From: Deltaproteobacteria bacterium
GTDB taxonomy: Bacteria; Myxococcota_C; UBA6777
Assembly: GCA_002731275.1 (NCBI GenBank)
Contig: PCBK01000006.1
Location: 1-36,327, forward strand
DNA: 36,327 bases
Direction of reading: 5' to 3'
Position 1 is the stretch's first letter; each line of letters begins with the position of its first letter. The notes beneath the pieces were generated by a model. The model was not told the origin of the DNA. It saw nothing but the letters and a program-made list of their open reading frames with translations, and did not search any database. Made by a program: the position numbers and the translations under genes. Below are positions 7,518 through 14,673 of this stretch, one piece after another.

Positions 7518-8762
7518 ATGAAGTTACGTCGTTCGATCTGGTTGGCTGTTGTGAGCATCGCGTGTGTGACATTGGGGTGGTCATCCCTTCACGCAAAAAA
7601 GGCGAAGGCACCTGATCCTGTCCGTGGAAAGGCTCTCTACAAAAAGTGTGAGTCCTGTCATGGTGCACAAGCACAAGGGAATCAAGACATTAAGACGCCA
7701 GCGCTCGCTGGTCTCTCTGGTTGGTATTTGAATCAACAGATGATGGACTTCCGCAATGGAGCTAGGGGTGTACACGCCAAGGATCTGTATGGTCGGTTGA
7801 TGGCTGCTGTCGCCAAAGAACTCAAAGCTGGTGATATCCAGGATGTTGTTGCCTACATTCAGACGTTGAAGCCACGTCCACAGCGCACATTGCTCAAGGG
7901 GAATGTTTCTCGTGGAAAGTCCCACTTTCGAGTGTGTGCGAGCTGTCATGGAGGCCAAGCCCAGGGGAACAAACAAAAGCTCGCACCGTCACTTGTCCAT
8001 CTGCAAGATTGGTATCTTCGAAAGCAGATCCTCAACTTTGGCAAGGGGTTTCGCACATATGCTGGCAAAGGTCAAAGCGACCATATGCAAGCGCTCTCAA
8101 AGATCATCAAGCAGCAAAACGCTGCCGTGGACGTCGTTGTCGATGTCGTCGTGGATCTTGTCGTGTACATTAAGTCGATCAAGAAGATACATAAGGGTGA
8201 TTACTTTAATGGAAAGCGGCTCTACAAAGTGTGTCTTCCTTGTCATGGAGCGAGTGGTCAGGGGAATCATTATCTCCAGACGCCTGCAATCGCAGGGCAA
8301 AAAGGATGGTATATCGCTCAGCAGATCAAGCATTTTCAGAGCGGTGTGAGAGGAAAACACAAGAAGGACATCTACGGCCAGATGATGCGCCCGATGGCAT
8401 TAAGCCTGAAGAACACTCAGGAGATCAAGGACGTTGTTGCGTATGTGAGTACGTTCAAACCAAGAGCCCATAAGACAACCGTGAAGGGCGATGTCAAGGT
8501 TGGTAAGCAGTATTACGAGAATGGATGTGTTGTCTGTCATGGGAAAAAGGCAGAGGGGAATAAGTTGATGGGGGCACCTTCTTTGGCTGATCAACAAGAT
8601 TGGTATCTTGTTCGACAGATCCAATTCTTCCGAGAAGGTATCCGAGGGGCACACGCCAAGGACAAACGTGGTCGCTTGATGACGCCTATCGCCAAATCCC
8701 TCAAGGATCCAAAGGTTATCTCCGATATCGTCGCCTATATCAAATCCCTCCATACCCCCTAG
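7518..8762 (+). CDS. Periplasmic tetra-haem cytochrome c (four tandem class I domains)
   Basis: The 414-residue protein has a Sec signal ending near Ala26. Four tandem units of about 100 residues follow, each with one CxxCH haem site: CESCH (44-48), CASCH (140-144), CLPCH (239-243) and CVVCH (337-341). Each unit also has a P-x-LAGLSGWYL-like stretch and a later Met (RLMAAVAK, HMQALSKI, MMRPMALS, RLMTPIAK) that fits the second axial ligand. The pattern resembles cytochrome c4/c553 repeats, so it is a soluble or loosely bound periplasmic electron carrier. The ATG at 7518 directly precedes the signal peptide; the open frame further upstream is repeat sequence. Domain 2 carries an extra Val/Asp-rich insert near residue 205. 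Confidence 0.93.
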   Translation: MKLRRSIWLAVVSIACVTLGWSSLHAKKAKAPDPVRGKALYKKCESCHGAQAQGNQDIKTPALAGLSGWYLNQQMMDFRNGARGVHAKDLYGRLMAAVAKELKAGDIQDVVAYIQTLKPRPQRTLLKGNVSRGKSHFRVCASCHGGQAQGNKQKLAPSLVHLQDWYLRKQILNFGKGFRTYAGKGQSDHMQALSKIIKQQNAAVDVVVDVVVDLVVYIKSIKKIHKGDYFNGKRLYKVCLPCHGASGQGNHYLQTPAIAGQKGWYIAQQIKHFQSGVRGKHKKDIYGQMMRPMALSLKNTQEIKDVVAYVSTFKPRAHKTTVKGDVKVGKQYYENGCVVCHGKKAEGNKLMGAPSLADQQDWYLVRQIQFFREGIRGAHAKDKRGRLMTPIAKSLKDPKVISDIVAYIKSLHTP

Positions 8763-8782
8763 TTCTTCTCATCCCTTACCTC

Positions 8783-8989
8783 CGGCTGCCTGTCTGTGGG
8801 CAAGTTGCCACTTGCCCCTGCTGCCGCGCTCTGCTTGGCACTGGCTGCCTATCTGTGGGCAAGTTTCCACTTGCTCCTGTCTGCCGCGCTCTGCTTGGCA
8901 TGGTGGGCTGGCTGCCCACACCCGCCTGGGGTCGTTGCCCCCAGACCCCACGATGCTTACGCATCGTTTGTTTTGCGCTCTTCGAGCGC
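8783..8989 (+). repeat. Multi-hairpin dispersed repeat, copy B
   Basis: The stems match copy A in order: GGGCAAGT/ACTTGCCC (8798-8805 with 8810-8817), then a second, weaker version of it, GTGGGC/GCCCAC (8903-8908 with 8914-8919), CTGGGG/CCCCAG (8926-8931 with 8939-8944), CGATGC/GCATCG (8951-8956 with 8961-8966) and GCGCTC/GAGCGC (8975-8980 with 8984-8989). The GTGGGC stem differs from copies C and E on both sides and stays paired. It begins about 20 bp after the cytochrome stop. Confidence 0.9.
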
Positions 8990-9039
8990 CATTTTCTTTG
9001 AGGGGTGTTGCCTGTTGAGGGTGGGGGGGTGAAGGTGCA

Positions 9040-9065
9040 TTCTTTTTTCCATCCGGTGGTCTTAT
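9040..9065 (-). repeat. Dispersed repeat family 2, short copy
   Basis: On the minus strand the core reads TAAGACCACCGGATGGAAAA, followed by more A. It matches the first 25 bases of the family but lacks the longer GAGACGAAGACAGG part. It lies in the leader of the TonB-like membrane protein gene. Confidence 0.6.
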
Positions 9066-9148
9066 CTGTGTTCTAAAAAGCTTGTGCTGACACTTTGTAC
9101 ATAGTTTGTTATACTCGTTTGCTGGACAATATGACGAAAGGGCGAACG

Positions 9149-10693
9149 ATGTGGCTAACAATTCTCAAGATCCTGTTTGGTTTGTTCAAGGGGGTCTTAC
9201 GTTGGAAGAAGGACAAAGACTTTGATGAACGTTTGAGGGCCTTGGAGACGCAGTTTGAGGAGCGTGTTGACAGCACGAAGGGCAAGAAAAAGGGGCGTTC
9301 TTTTACAGAGACGCTTGAGACCACACTTTCGGACATTCGTAAAAAGAAGAGGCAACAATATGAGGCGCTTTGTTTGGAGGGGATTCGTTGGATCGAGATC
9401 TATCCGAGCCGTGCGCTGGACAAATTTGCACAGGCGAAGTCCATTGCGCCGGAGGAGTGCGACAGTACATTTCGGCGTCTTGTGTCAATGGCCGAAGAAG
9501 AGAAGAAGCGTCGGGAAGAGAAAAAGAACACGAAGTTCGCGAAGAGTTTGCAAGAATCTTCTTTTTGGTTGATTGTGCGAAGAGGTGCAGTGTGGGGAGG
9601 GGCTGGTGGGCTTTTGTTGGCTCTTGGATATACGTTTTTGCTCAACAATTATCCTCGGCTCGCTGTATATGTGTGGTTGTTATTATTGGGCTTTGGTGTT
9701 TGTTTTGGTGCCGTGTTTGGGGGGAGACAGGGGAAGGGGTTCGGGCGTGGGGTGATGTTGAGTGCCGGTGTGGGGATGCTTTGGGCTGTCATGTTGCCTT
9801 TTGTAGCGCAGGGTGTGTTTGTCTTTCACGAACTTAACGCCGGGAAAACATATCGATTGGTTCGTGAAGTTCGTCATTTTTCTTTCCTTTGGGCGATATG
9901 TTGTGTCTTTGCGGGGATGTTTTTGTGGTGCTTGTTGTTGTACACTGTACAGGCAGCGAGTCATGGTTCGTGGAAGGGGTTTGTGGCTGGTATTTGGCGT
10001 GGTTTCTTTCTCTCGGCGATGTTGTCTACGTTGGTGTTGTTTTTCGTGCATATTGTGAGTGATGCTGTTTGGGAAGGTTTGGATCCTTTGTTCTTTACGT
10101 GGTTGGTTGCGGGGATTTGTGTGGGGTTGGGTGTTGGGATTGTGTCGGGTCTTTTGACGATGTTGTTGATCCATACGAGTTCGTTGTTGTACATGTCGCT
10201 TTTTTGTGGACTTGGTGTCTTTTTGTACGTGTATCCTCCAACGTTTATGCCTGTGGAGAACAGGGTTCATCGCGAGAGTCGAAGGAAGGTAAAGCGTTTT
10301 TTGATGGAGCTTCAGAAAAAACCGATGTGGAAGAGGCGTAGGAGGAGAAGGTTTTTGAGGAGGCGATATAGAAGAAGGTCAGTTCCTCAGCCCCATCGTT
10401 TGTATCCACCGAGGTCATACAGGCAGGTGTTACATGATCGGGTGCGTGCGGTGATTCACTTTCCGCCAACTTTCAAGGCTAAACAGATCGCGATGTACAA
10501 GAAGAAGTTGCGGCTGGATTTTTTCCTGGATAAGAAGGGGATCCCTAAGAAGCTCAAGATAACAAGGAGTAGCGGGAACAAGGAGTTTGATACATTGATT
10601 ATCAAGTCGATCCTTGCAGGCGCACCTTTTCCACCTCCACCTGCGTCGATGTGGCCCAAGCTACAACACGGTATTTCGCTAGAGTTACGGTGA
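9149..10693 (+). CDS. Polytopic membrane protein with an Arg-rich linker and a TonB-like C-terminal domain
   Basis: The roughly 514-residue protein has three parts. Residues 1-145 are charged and helical. About 150-385 hold seven or eight hydrophobic segments. An Arg-rich stretch follows (residues near 400-425, with MWKRRRRRRF), then a final domain of about 75 residues. That domain fits the TonB/TolA C-terminal fold: LRLDFFLDKKGIPKKLKI, RSSGNKEFDTL and AGAPFPPPP match the beta strand, SSG..FD and pFPppP signatures. Classical TonB has a single N-terminal helix, so this arrangement is unusual. ATG 9149 has AAAGGGC about eight bases before it; ATG 9131 is also possible. The coding strand is strikingly rich in G and T. 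Function is unknown. Confidence 0.75.
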   Translation: MWLTILKILFGLFKGVLRWKKDKDFDERLRALETQFEERVDSTKGKKKGRSFTETLETTLSDIRKKKRQQYEALCLEGIRWIEIYPSRALDKFAQAKSIAPEECDSTFRRLVSMAEEEKKRREEKKNTKFAKSLQESSFWLIVRRGAVWGGAGGLLLALGYTFLLNNYPRLAVYVWLLLLGFGVCFGAVFGGRQGKGFGRGVMLSAGVGMLWAVMLPFVAQGVFVFHELNAGKTYRLVREVRHFSFLWAICCVFAGMFLWCLLLYTVQAASHGSWKGFVAGIWRGFFLSAMLSTLVLFFVHIVSDAVWEGLDPLFFTWLVAGICVGLGVGIVSGLLTMLLIHTSSLLYMSLFCGLGVFLYVYPPTFMPVENRVHRESRRKVKRFLMELQKKPMWKRRRRRRFLRRRYRRRSVPQPHRLYPPRSYRQVLHDRVRAVIHFPPTFKAKQIAMYKKKLRLDFFLDKKGIPKKLKITRSSGNKEFDTLIIKSILAGAPFPPPPASMWPKLQHGISLELR

Positions 10694-11066
10694 TAAAGGC
10701 CCCTTAAACATGTTGTGGTTCTCTCGTGGAGCCGGTGTACAAGCAATAAGTAACATTTTTCGTAGGAGCGGGCTTTGTGCCCGATTCGAATGTCCTTTGG
10801 CATGGTGTTTGTTCGTTGGTGCAGACCTTTTGTCCGAATCTTCTGTTGTGTGATGTGATTTTTCCTCTCGGTTTGGGGTTTGTGCCTGGTTGGGGTACGG
10901 TGTGATGTTTCTCCTGTAGGAGGTGGCCGAGGGGGGGAAGAGCTCATGTGATGTAAGGTCGTCAGATGAAAAAAGCGAAGACAGGAGGTTGTTGCTGAAC
11001 TGTTTTGTTGGGGGTTCGAGGTGGGGAGGGGGGGTTCTGAGCTGAAGCGTCCCATGTTCTTGCTGG
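10694..11066. other. Gene-free stretch with a REP-like hairpin and a family-2 repeat
   Basis: A REP-like element at 10762-10787 has GTAGGAGCGGGC and the stem CGGGC/GCCCG. Family 2 repeat copy 5 lies at 10954-11000 in plus orientation and extends into GACAGGAGGTTGTTGCTG. Long frames on the minus strand across this area have low-complexity Pro/Ser/Thr/Lys translation and no sign of being genes. Confidence 0.55.
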
Positions 11067-11415
11067 AGTGTTTCGTGATTTTTCCTATGTGTTTCGTGAT
11101 TTTTCCTATGTGTTTCGTGGAGTGAGGTGAAGTGTTCCGTGATTTTTCTGAAGTGTTCCGTGATTTTGCTCGAAGGTTTGAGCGATGGTTGCGAAACGGA
11201 GCAGCTCGGAGCTCGAAGGTTCGAGACATTTTTTGAAGTGTTCGAGCTCTTGATACGAAACGTTCCGACTTTTTTCTGGAACGTTCGAGCAAAATCACGA
11301 AGCGTTTGTGTTCTTGTTGCGAAATGCTTCGGATCATTTCTCGAAAGGTTGTGTTCTCTTTTGAAGGCGTCGTGCTCCGTTGTGAAGATGTGATACTTTT
11401 TTCTGAAGAGTTTGT
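11067..11415 (+). repeat. Degenerate tandem repeat, period about 20-22 bp
   Basis: Units begin with variants of GAAGTGTTCCGTGATTT. The first five are close copies (two near-identical GTGTTTCGTGATTTTTCC units, then AAGTGTTCCGTGATTTT twice), and about twelve more decay into a shared GAA.CGTTCG.. start at similar spacing. In one plus-strand frame the clean units read VFRDFSE heptads, but stop codons interrupt that frame. No gene is supported here. Confidence 0.65.
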
Positions 11416-11632
11416 GTTGTGTGGATGGAGTGGTGCAAGATATTGCTTGGGTGTTTGGTTTTTTGGGTGGAGTGACGGACCCTCTTTTGGGGAAGATGGT
11501 GTTTTTGTTGGTGGTGTTTTGGTTTGTGGTATGGGTGGGTGGGGTGGTGTTACTTTGGCGAGGCGTTCAGAGCTGGGGTGGTTATACTTGGAAGGCCTCT
11601 TGGGGTATTCTGAGGTGGTCGAGGGGGGAGGG
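11416..11632. other. G+T-skewed non-coding stretch
   Basis: The plus strand is almost free of C for over 200 bases. Frames in it translate to low-complexity Gly/Val/Phe on one strand and Pro/Thr/Lys on the other. I see no gene or regulatory motif. It abuts the stop of the conserved gene at 11633. Confidence 0.5.
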
Positions 11633-12106
11633 TTACTCGGTGGGTTGGGAATCTGTATTGGAGGAGGAGTTTCTTTTGAAGTACTTTTTGAGTTCTTCGA
11701 GTGCGTCGTCGAGTCCGGCACCGGAGGGCATATTTTGGAGCGCTCGATAGACGATGAGGGAAGCGACATATGCTTCGCTTCCGGCGGTCATGACGGTGTC
11801 GTCTACTTTCTTGGAGAGTTGAGAGAGGGAGAGGGCGATAGGTGCAAGGGAGTCGACGAGTTGGAGGTCTTTTTCGAGTTCATCAACTTTGAAGTACCTG
11901 GGGAGGATTTCATCGTTTTGGGATGCGACTTCGATGGATTTTTTGACGAAGCTTTGTGTACGGGCACCCATTTTGGGGAGTTCACGTCGTTCACTGGGTG
12001 TGAGGGCGACGAGGAATGGGAGTTTTTTGTTGATGGTTTCGATAGCGTCGAGGATTTCTTTTTTGACGGTTTCATTGATATTCGCGCTGACTTTGTTTGG
12101 TAGCAT
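11633..12106 (-). CDS. Conserved hypothetical cytoplasmic protein (157 aa)
   Basis: The sequence is helical and soluble, with recognisable stretches: LPFLVALTPSERRELPKMG, then DEILPRYFKVDELEKDL, then LSQLSKKVDDTVMTAGSEAY. I recall this combination from many bacterial proteins annotated as hypothetical; I cannot name a function. The ATG at 12106 has GGAGA eight bases before it. The tail after residue 145 is low in complexity (Ser/Asn/Thr). It lies downstream of the Zorya-like operon on the same strand, but 357 bp separate them, so co-transcription is not implied. Confidence 0.8.
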   Translation of the reverse strand: MLPNKVSANINETVKKEILDAIETINKKLPFLVALTPSERRELPKMGARTQSFVKKSIEVASQNDEILPRYFKVDELEKDLQLVDSLAPIALSLSQLSKKVDDTVMTAGSEAYVASLIVYRALQNMPSGAGLDDALEELKKYFKRNSSSNTDSQPTE

Positions 12107-12463
12107 ATCATCTCTCCGTTGAGATTAAGTGAAAGTGTACAAAACATAACTATGTGGGGACAAACAAGTCCCGTTGCGCCGAATGTGATGAGATCGTATA
12201 CATGATCTGAGGTGTGATGTCCAGAGTCTATTTCTTGAAGGAAGGCAGTTTTGGTAGGGGCTTCTTGTTAAGAGGCAGAAGAAACGTCCTTTTATTTGAA
12301 TTGTGTAGGACGCTTGTGAATCTTTTTGCTGGACATTTTTGTTTCATCAAGCTACTTTTACCTGAAAGTATGTCGTTTGATTTACAAATGCCAGGATGGA
12401 GATTCATGGGGCTGGTTACATTTCAAAGCACACCAAGCAAAAAAACTCAAGAGGTTATAATCG
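12107..12463. other. Intergenic gap downstream of zorC, no zorD
   Basis: No ORF with a credible start or domain is visible on the minus strand, and nothing resembles a helicase or nuclease fragment. A short palindrome GATC...GATC near 12191-12206 is the only structure noted. No good terminator was found after zorC. Confidence 0.6.
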
Positions 12464-13966
12464 TTATTTTCTTTGGGCAAGGGACGCATCTGTTTGGATA
12501 CCAAACTCTTGCAAGAATTGCTTGAAAATGACTTGCCACTCTGGTTCATGGGACAAAACGCGAAGTGTTGGAATTCTCATGATGTCGGAGTCATAGACTT
12601 TCTGTTTGTCTAGCTTGTCTCTATTTTGGTTGAACTCGTGTTCTGTCAAGAATCTTGCGTGGTTGACAGGTCCGACTCCGTACATATATTGCACGATAAA
12701 CAAGGAGCCAATCTGTATGAAGCAAACGTCACTTTCCTTGTGTTGCCTTCTTCCCAAGTACACTCCCAAGCCTGATTCTTTTAATCGCTCTTTTCCATCA
12801 TCTAGATCAGAGATCCATTCATAGGCTTGAGGAGCGAGTAAAAAGCGTACATATTTCATCTGGAGTTTGTAGTCTTTCCAAAAGTTATAACGACTATTTA
12901 AACGCCTTTTTTCACTGTAGTTATTGGTCTCTGTCCGAATGTTGTCCAGGTAGTCGAAATAGCCTGAATCTTTTAGAATATCGCGAAACTTTCTATAGTC
13001 CTTAAATTGAACACTTCCTCCCCAGTTTATAAATCGTTCGATGGCGAGTGGTGAGAACTTTTTCCATGCATGACTTTCGATGGACAGTGGATGTCCTAAA
13101 CGCTTTCGAAGATATTGAAAGAAGTTCTCTTTGCTTCGGTCTAGTTGTTGATCTTCTATTGTCTGTAATATTGTATCGAGAAACTGATACCAGTCACTTT
13201 TGGGTTGCGTTGTCTCAAGAGATTCGATAAGCCAACGAATATACTTCCAATGATTCCAACGTTCTTGTTCAATGAGTTGCTTTGCTGCCAACTCAGCCTC
13301 TTCAATGAGTACCCCTTCGGTTGGGAAGCCGTATCTCCTGAGAGCCTCGTATGGAAAGGGTTTTTTGGGATGATGAAAGCAGTATTCAATAAAGTTATGC
13401 CCTCTAGAAATTCCCTCTTGTTCAAGCGCCCAAAGCAACCGCATCCCTGGACCTTTGCACATTGCTTTGGGAAGTGATTTTAGAAAGGCTCTGCTTTGTT
13501 CGACAAACTGTACTTTTTGTTCTTTTTGCCATGTCGTTTTTGAGGCTCCTGCTTTGATATCAAGACCATGTGTTGTCGTATCCACCTCTTGTTGAAGAAG
13601 TTGTGCGAGTTGGTGTAGCATTAAGTACAGTAATGGTCCGTATCCATCAAGCTTTGCTTGCTTCCAGCAAGCTGTGATGAGTTTATCTCTTTGCTCTTTT
13701 TGGATATTTTCCGAAAGAAGAGCAAACCATAGATCAAGCCAATCAAGCAGCGATAAATTCTGTGTTTCATCACACATTACATATAGAATGAGTGTTTCAA
13801 GGGTTTTTGGCGTTTCTTCTTTCATGTCCTCAAACACAGGAATCGATGTAACCTCGCCTCGGAACCATTTTTTGATCGAACGTTTGAGATCTATATTGAC
13901 TTTTTTGAGAGCCGTCATCTGCTTTTCAACAGGTCTGAAGTGGGGCATTCTGATCATCATTTTCAC
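12464..13966 (-). CDS. zorC: ZorC-like protein with EH_signature domain
   Basis: The 500-residue protein is last in the Zorya-like operon. Its C-terminal part carries features I associate with the EH_signature family of ZorC: RYNFWKDYKLQMKYV near residue 370, a Y-V-R-F-L segment, SLFIVQYMYGVGPVNHARF near 430, and LSHEPEWQVIFKQFLQEFGI at the end. ZorC of Zorya type I is a DNA-associated component that acts with ZorD downstream of the ZorAB motor. The N-terminal half is helical and unassigned. The GTG at 13966 overlaps the zorB stop in a GTGA arrangement; an ATG at 13960 is an alternative. Domain assignment is by eye and should be checked by profile search. Confidence 0.75.
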   Translation of the reverse strand: MKMMIRMPHFRPVEKQMTALKKVNIDLKRSIKKWFRGEVTSIPVFEDMKEETPKTLETLILYVMCDETQNLSLLDWLDLWFALLSENIQKEQRDKLITACWKQAKLDGYGPLLYLMLHQLAQLLQQEVDTTTHGLDIKAGASKTTWQKEQKVQFVEQSRAFLKSLPKAMCKGPGMRLLWALEQEGISRGHNFIEYCFHHPKKPFPYEALRRYGFPTEGVLIEEAELAAKQLIEQERWNHWKYIRWLIESLETTQPKSDWYQFLDTILQTIEDQQLDRSKENFFQYLRKRLGHPLSIESHAWKKFSPLAIERFINWGGSVQFKDYRKFRDILKDSGYFDYLDNIRTETNNYSEKRRLNSRYNFWKDYKLQMKYVRFLLAPQAYEWISDLDDGKERLKESGLGVYLGRRQHKESDVCFIQIGSLFIVQYMYGVGPVNHARFLTEHEFNQNRDKLDKQKVYDSDIMRIPTLRVLSHEPEWQVIFKQFLQEFGIQTDASLAQRK

Positions 13967-14667
13967 TTACTTTCATCTTTGGGGTTTATGGGAGCTGTCT
14001 TTTTCCTCGATTGGAGGACAAGTTTTCCCCAGATGTCCAAAAACTGAAGGTCTCTGAATTGGATCCTAAAGATGACCTTTCTATCAGAAGCTTTTGCTTC
14101 TGACTTGTTCGCGTCAAGCTCACCTCGGCCACTACATAGAAGACGTTTTTTTAGTTCATCTTTGTATGTGTACAAGAGGTCTTCGGACAGCAAGAAGTTT
14201 GTTACACCAAGTGCTCGGTTCAAACTGAGCCTAAGGTTGATATCAAAGCGGCCTGAACGATCGGTATGACCTTCGACGACTATCCTGACGATCTCTTTAC
14301 GAAAGTCTTTTCGAGAAAAAAGGACCTTTGTGTACACTGGAATAAAACGGCTCAGGAAGCTCCGACCTTCATCTGAAAGATTGCTTTTCCCGTAGGCAAA
14401 AAGAATGTTGTCTTTGATTGTGATAGTACCATTTTGTCTATCTACCACGACATCGATATGAGCCCTTTTGAGAGTTTGTTGTAGCTCTGAAAGGAGTTCA
14501 TTACGTGTGCTTTGTTGTTTTTCTTGGCTTTTATACATCTGGTAGAGGACCAGTAGAAGCAAGAGCACGAAGATCAAAAGCAAACTCGCCATCAAATCGC
14601 CAATAGACTGCCAGAAAGGATTCTCCTGACGTTCTTCGAGCGAAAACTGTGTTTGGAAACCTGTCAT
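13963..14667 (-). CDS. zorB: ZorB-like motor subunit (one helix plus OmpA/MotB domain)
   Basis: The 234-residue protein has a single transmembrane segment (about 25-43) preceded by Asp24 in SIGDLMASLLLIF, the position of the ion-binding Asp in MotB and ZorB. A short linker follows, then an OmpA-like peptidoglycan-binding domain with GHTDRSGR (133-140) and NLRLSLNRALGVTNFL. With ZorA it would form an inner-membrane, ion-driven stator-like complex anchored to the cell wall, known to trigger anti-phage defence in Zorya systems. It starts seven bases after zorA ends and overlaps zorC by four bases, so the three are one operon. Confidence 0.9.
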   Translation of the reverse strand: MTGFQTQFSLEERQENPFWQSIGDLMASLLLIFVLLLLLVLYQMYKSQEKQQSTRNELLSELQQTLKRAHIDVVVDRQNGTITIKDNILFAYGKSNLSDEGRSFLSRFIPVYTKVLFSRKDFRKEIVRIVVEGHTDRSGRFDINLRLSLNRALGVTNFLLSEDLLYTYKDELKKRLLCSGRGELDANKSEAKASDRKVIFRIQFRDLQFLDIWGKLVLQSRKKTAPINPKDESK

Positions 14668-14673
14668 TTTCGC

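Noticed and set aside
10456-11769. 437-codon open frame on the minus strand
   Set aside because: Low-complexity Pro/Ser/Thr/Lys translation, overlaps the end of the TonB-like gene and a tandem repeat, and has no domain or ribosome binding site. It results from the G+T skew of the plus strand.
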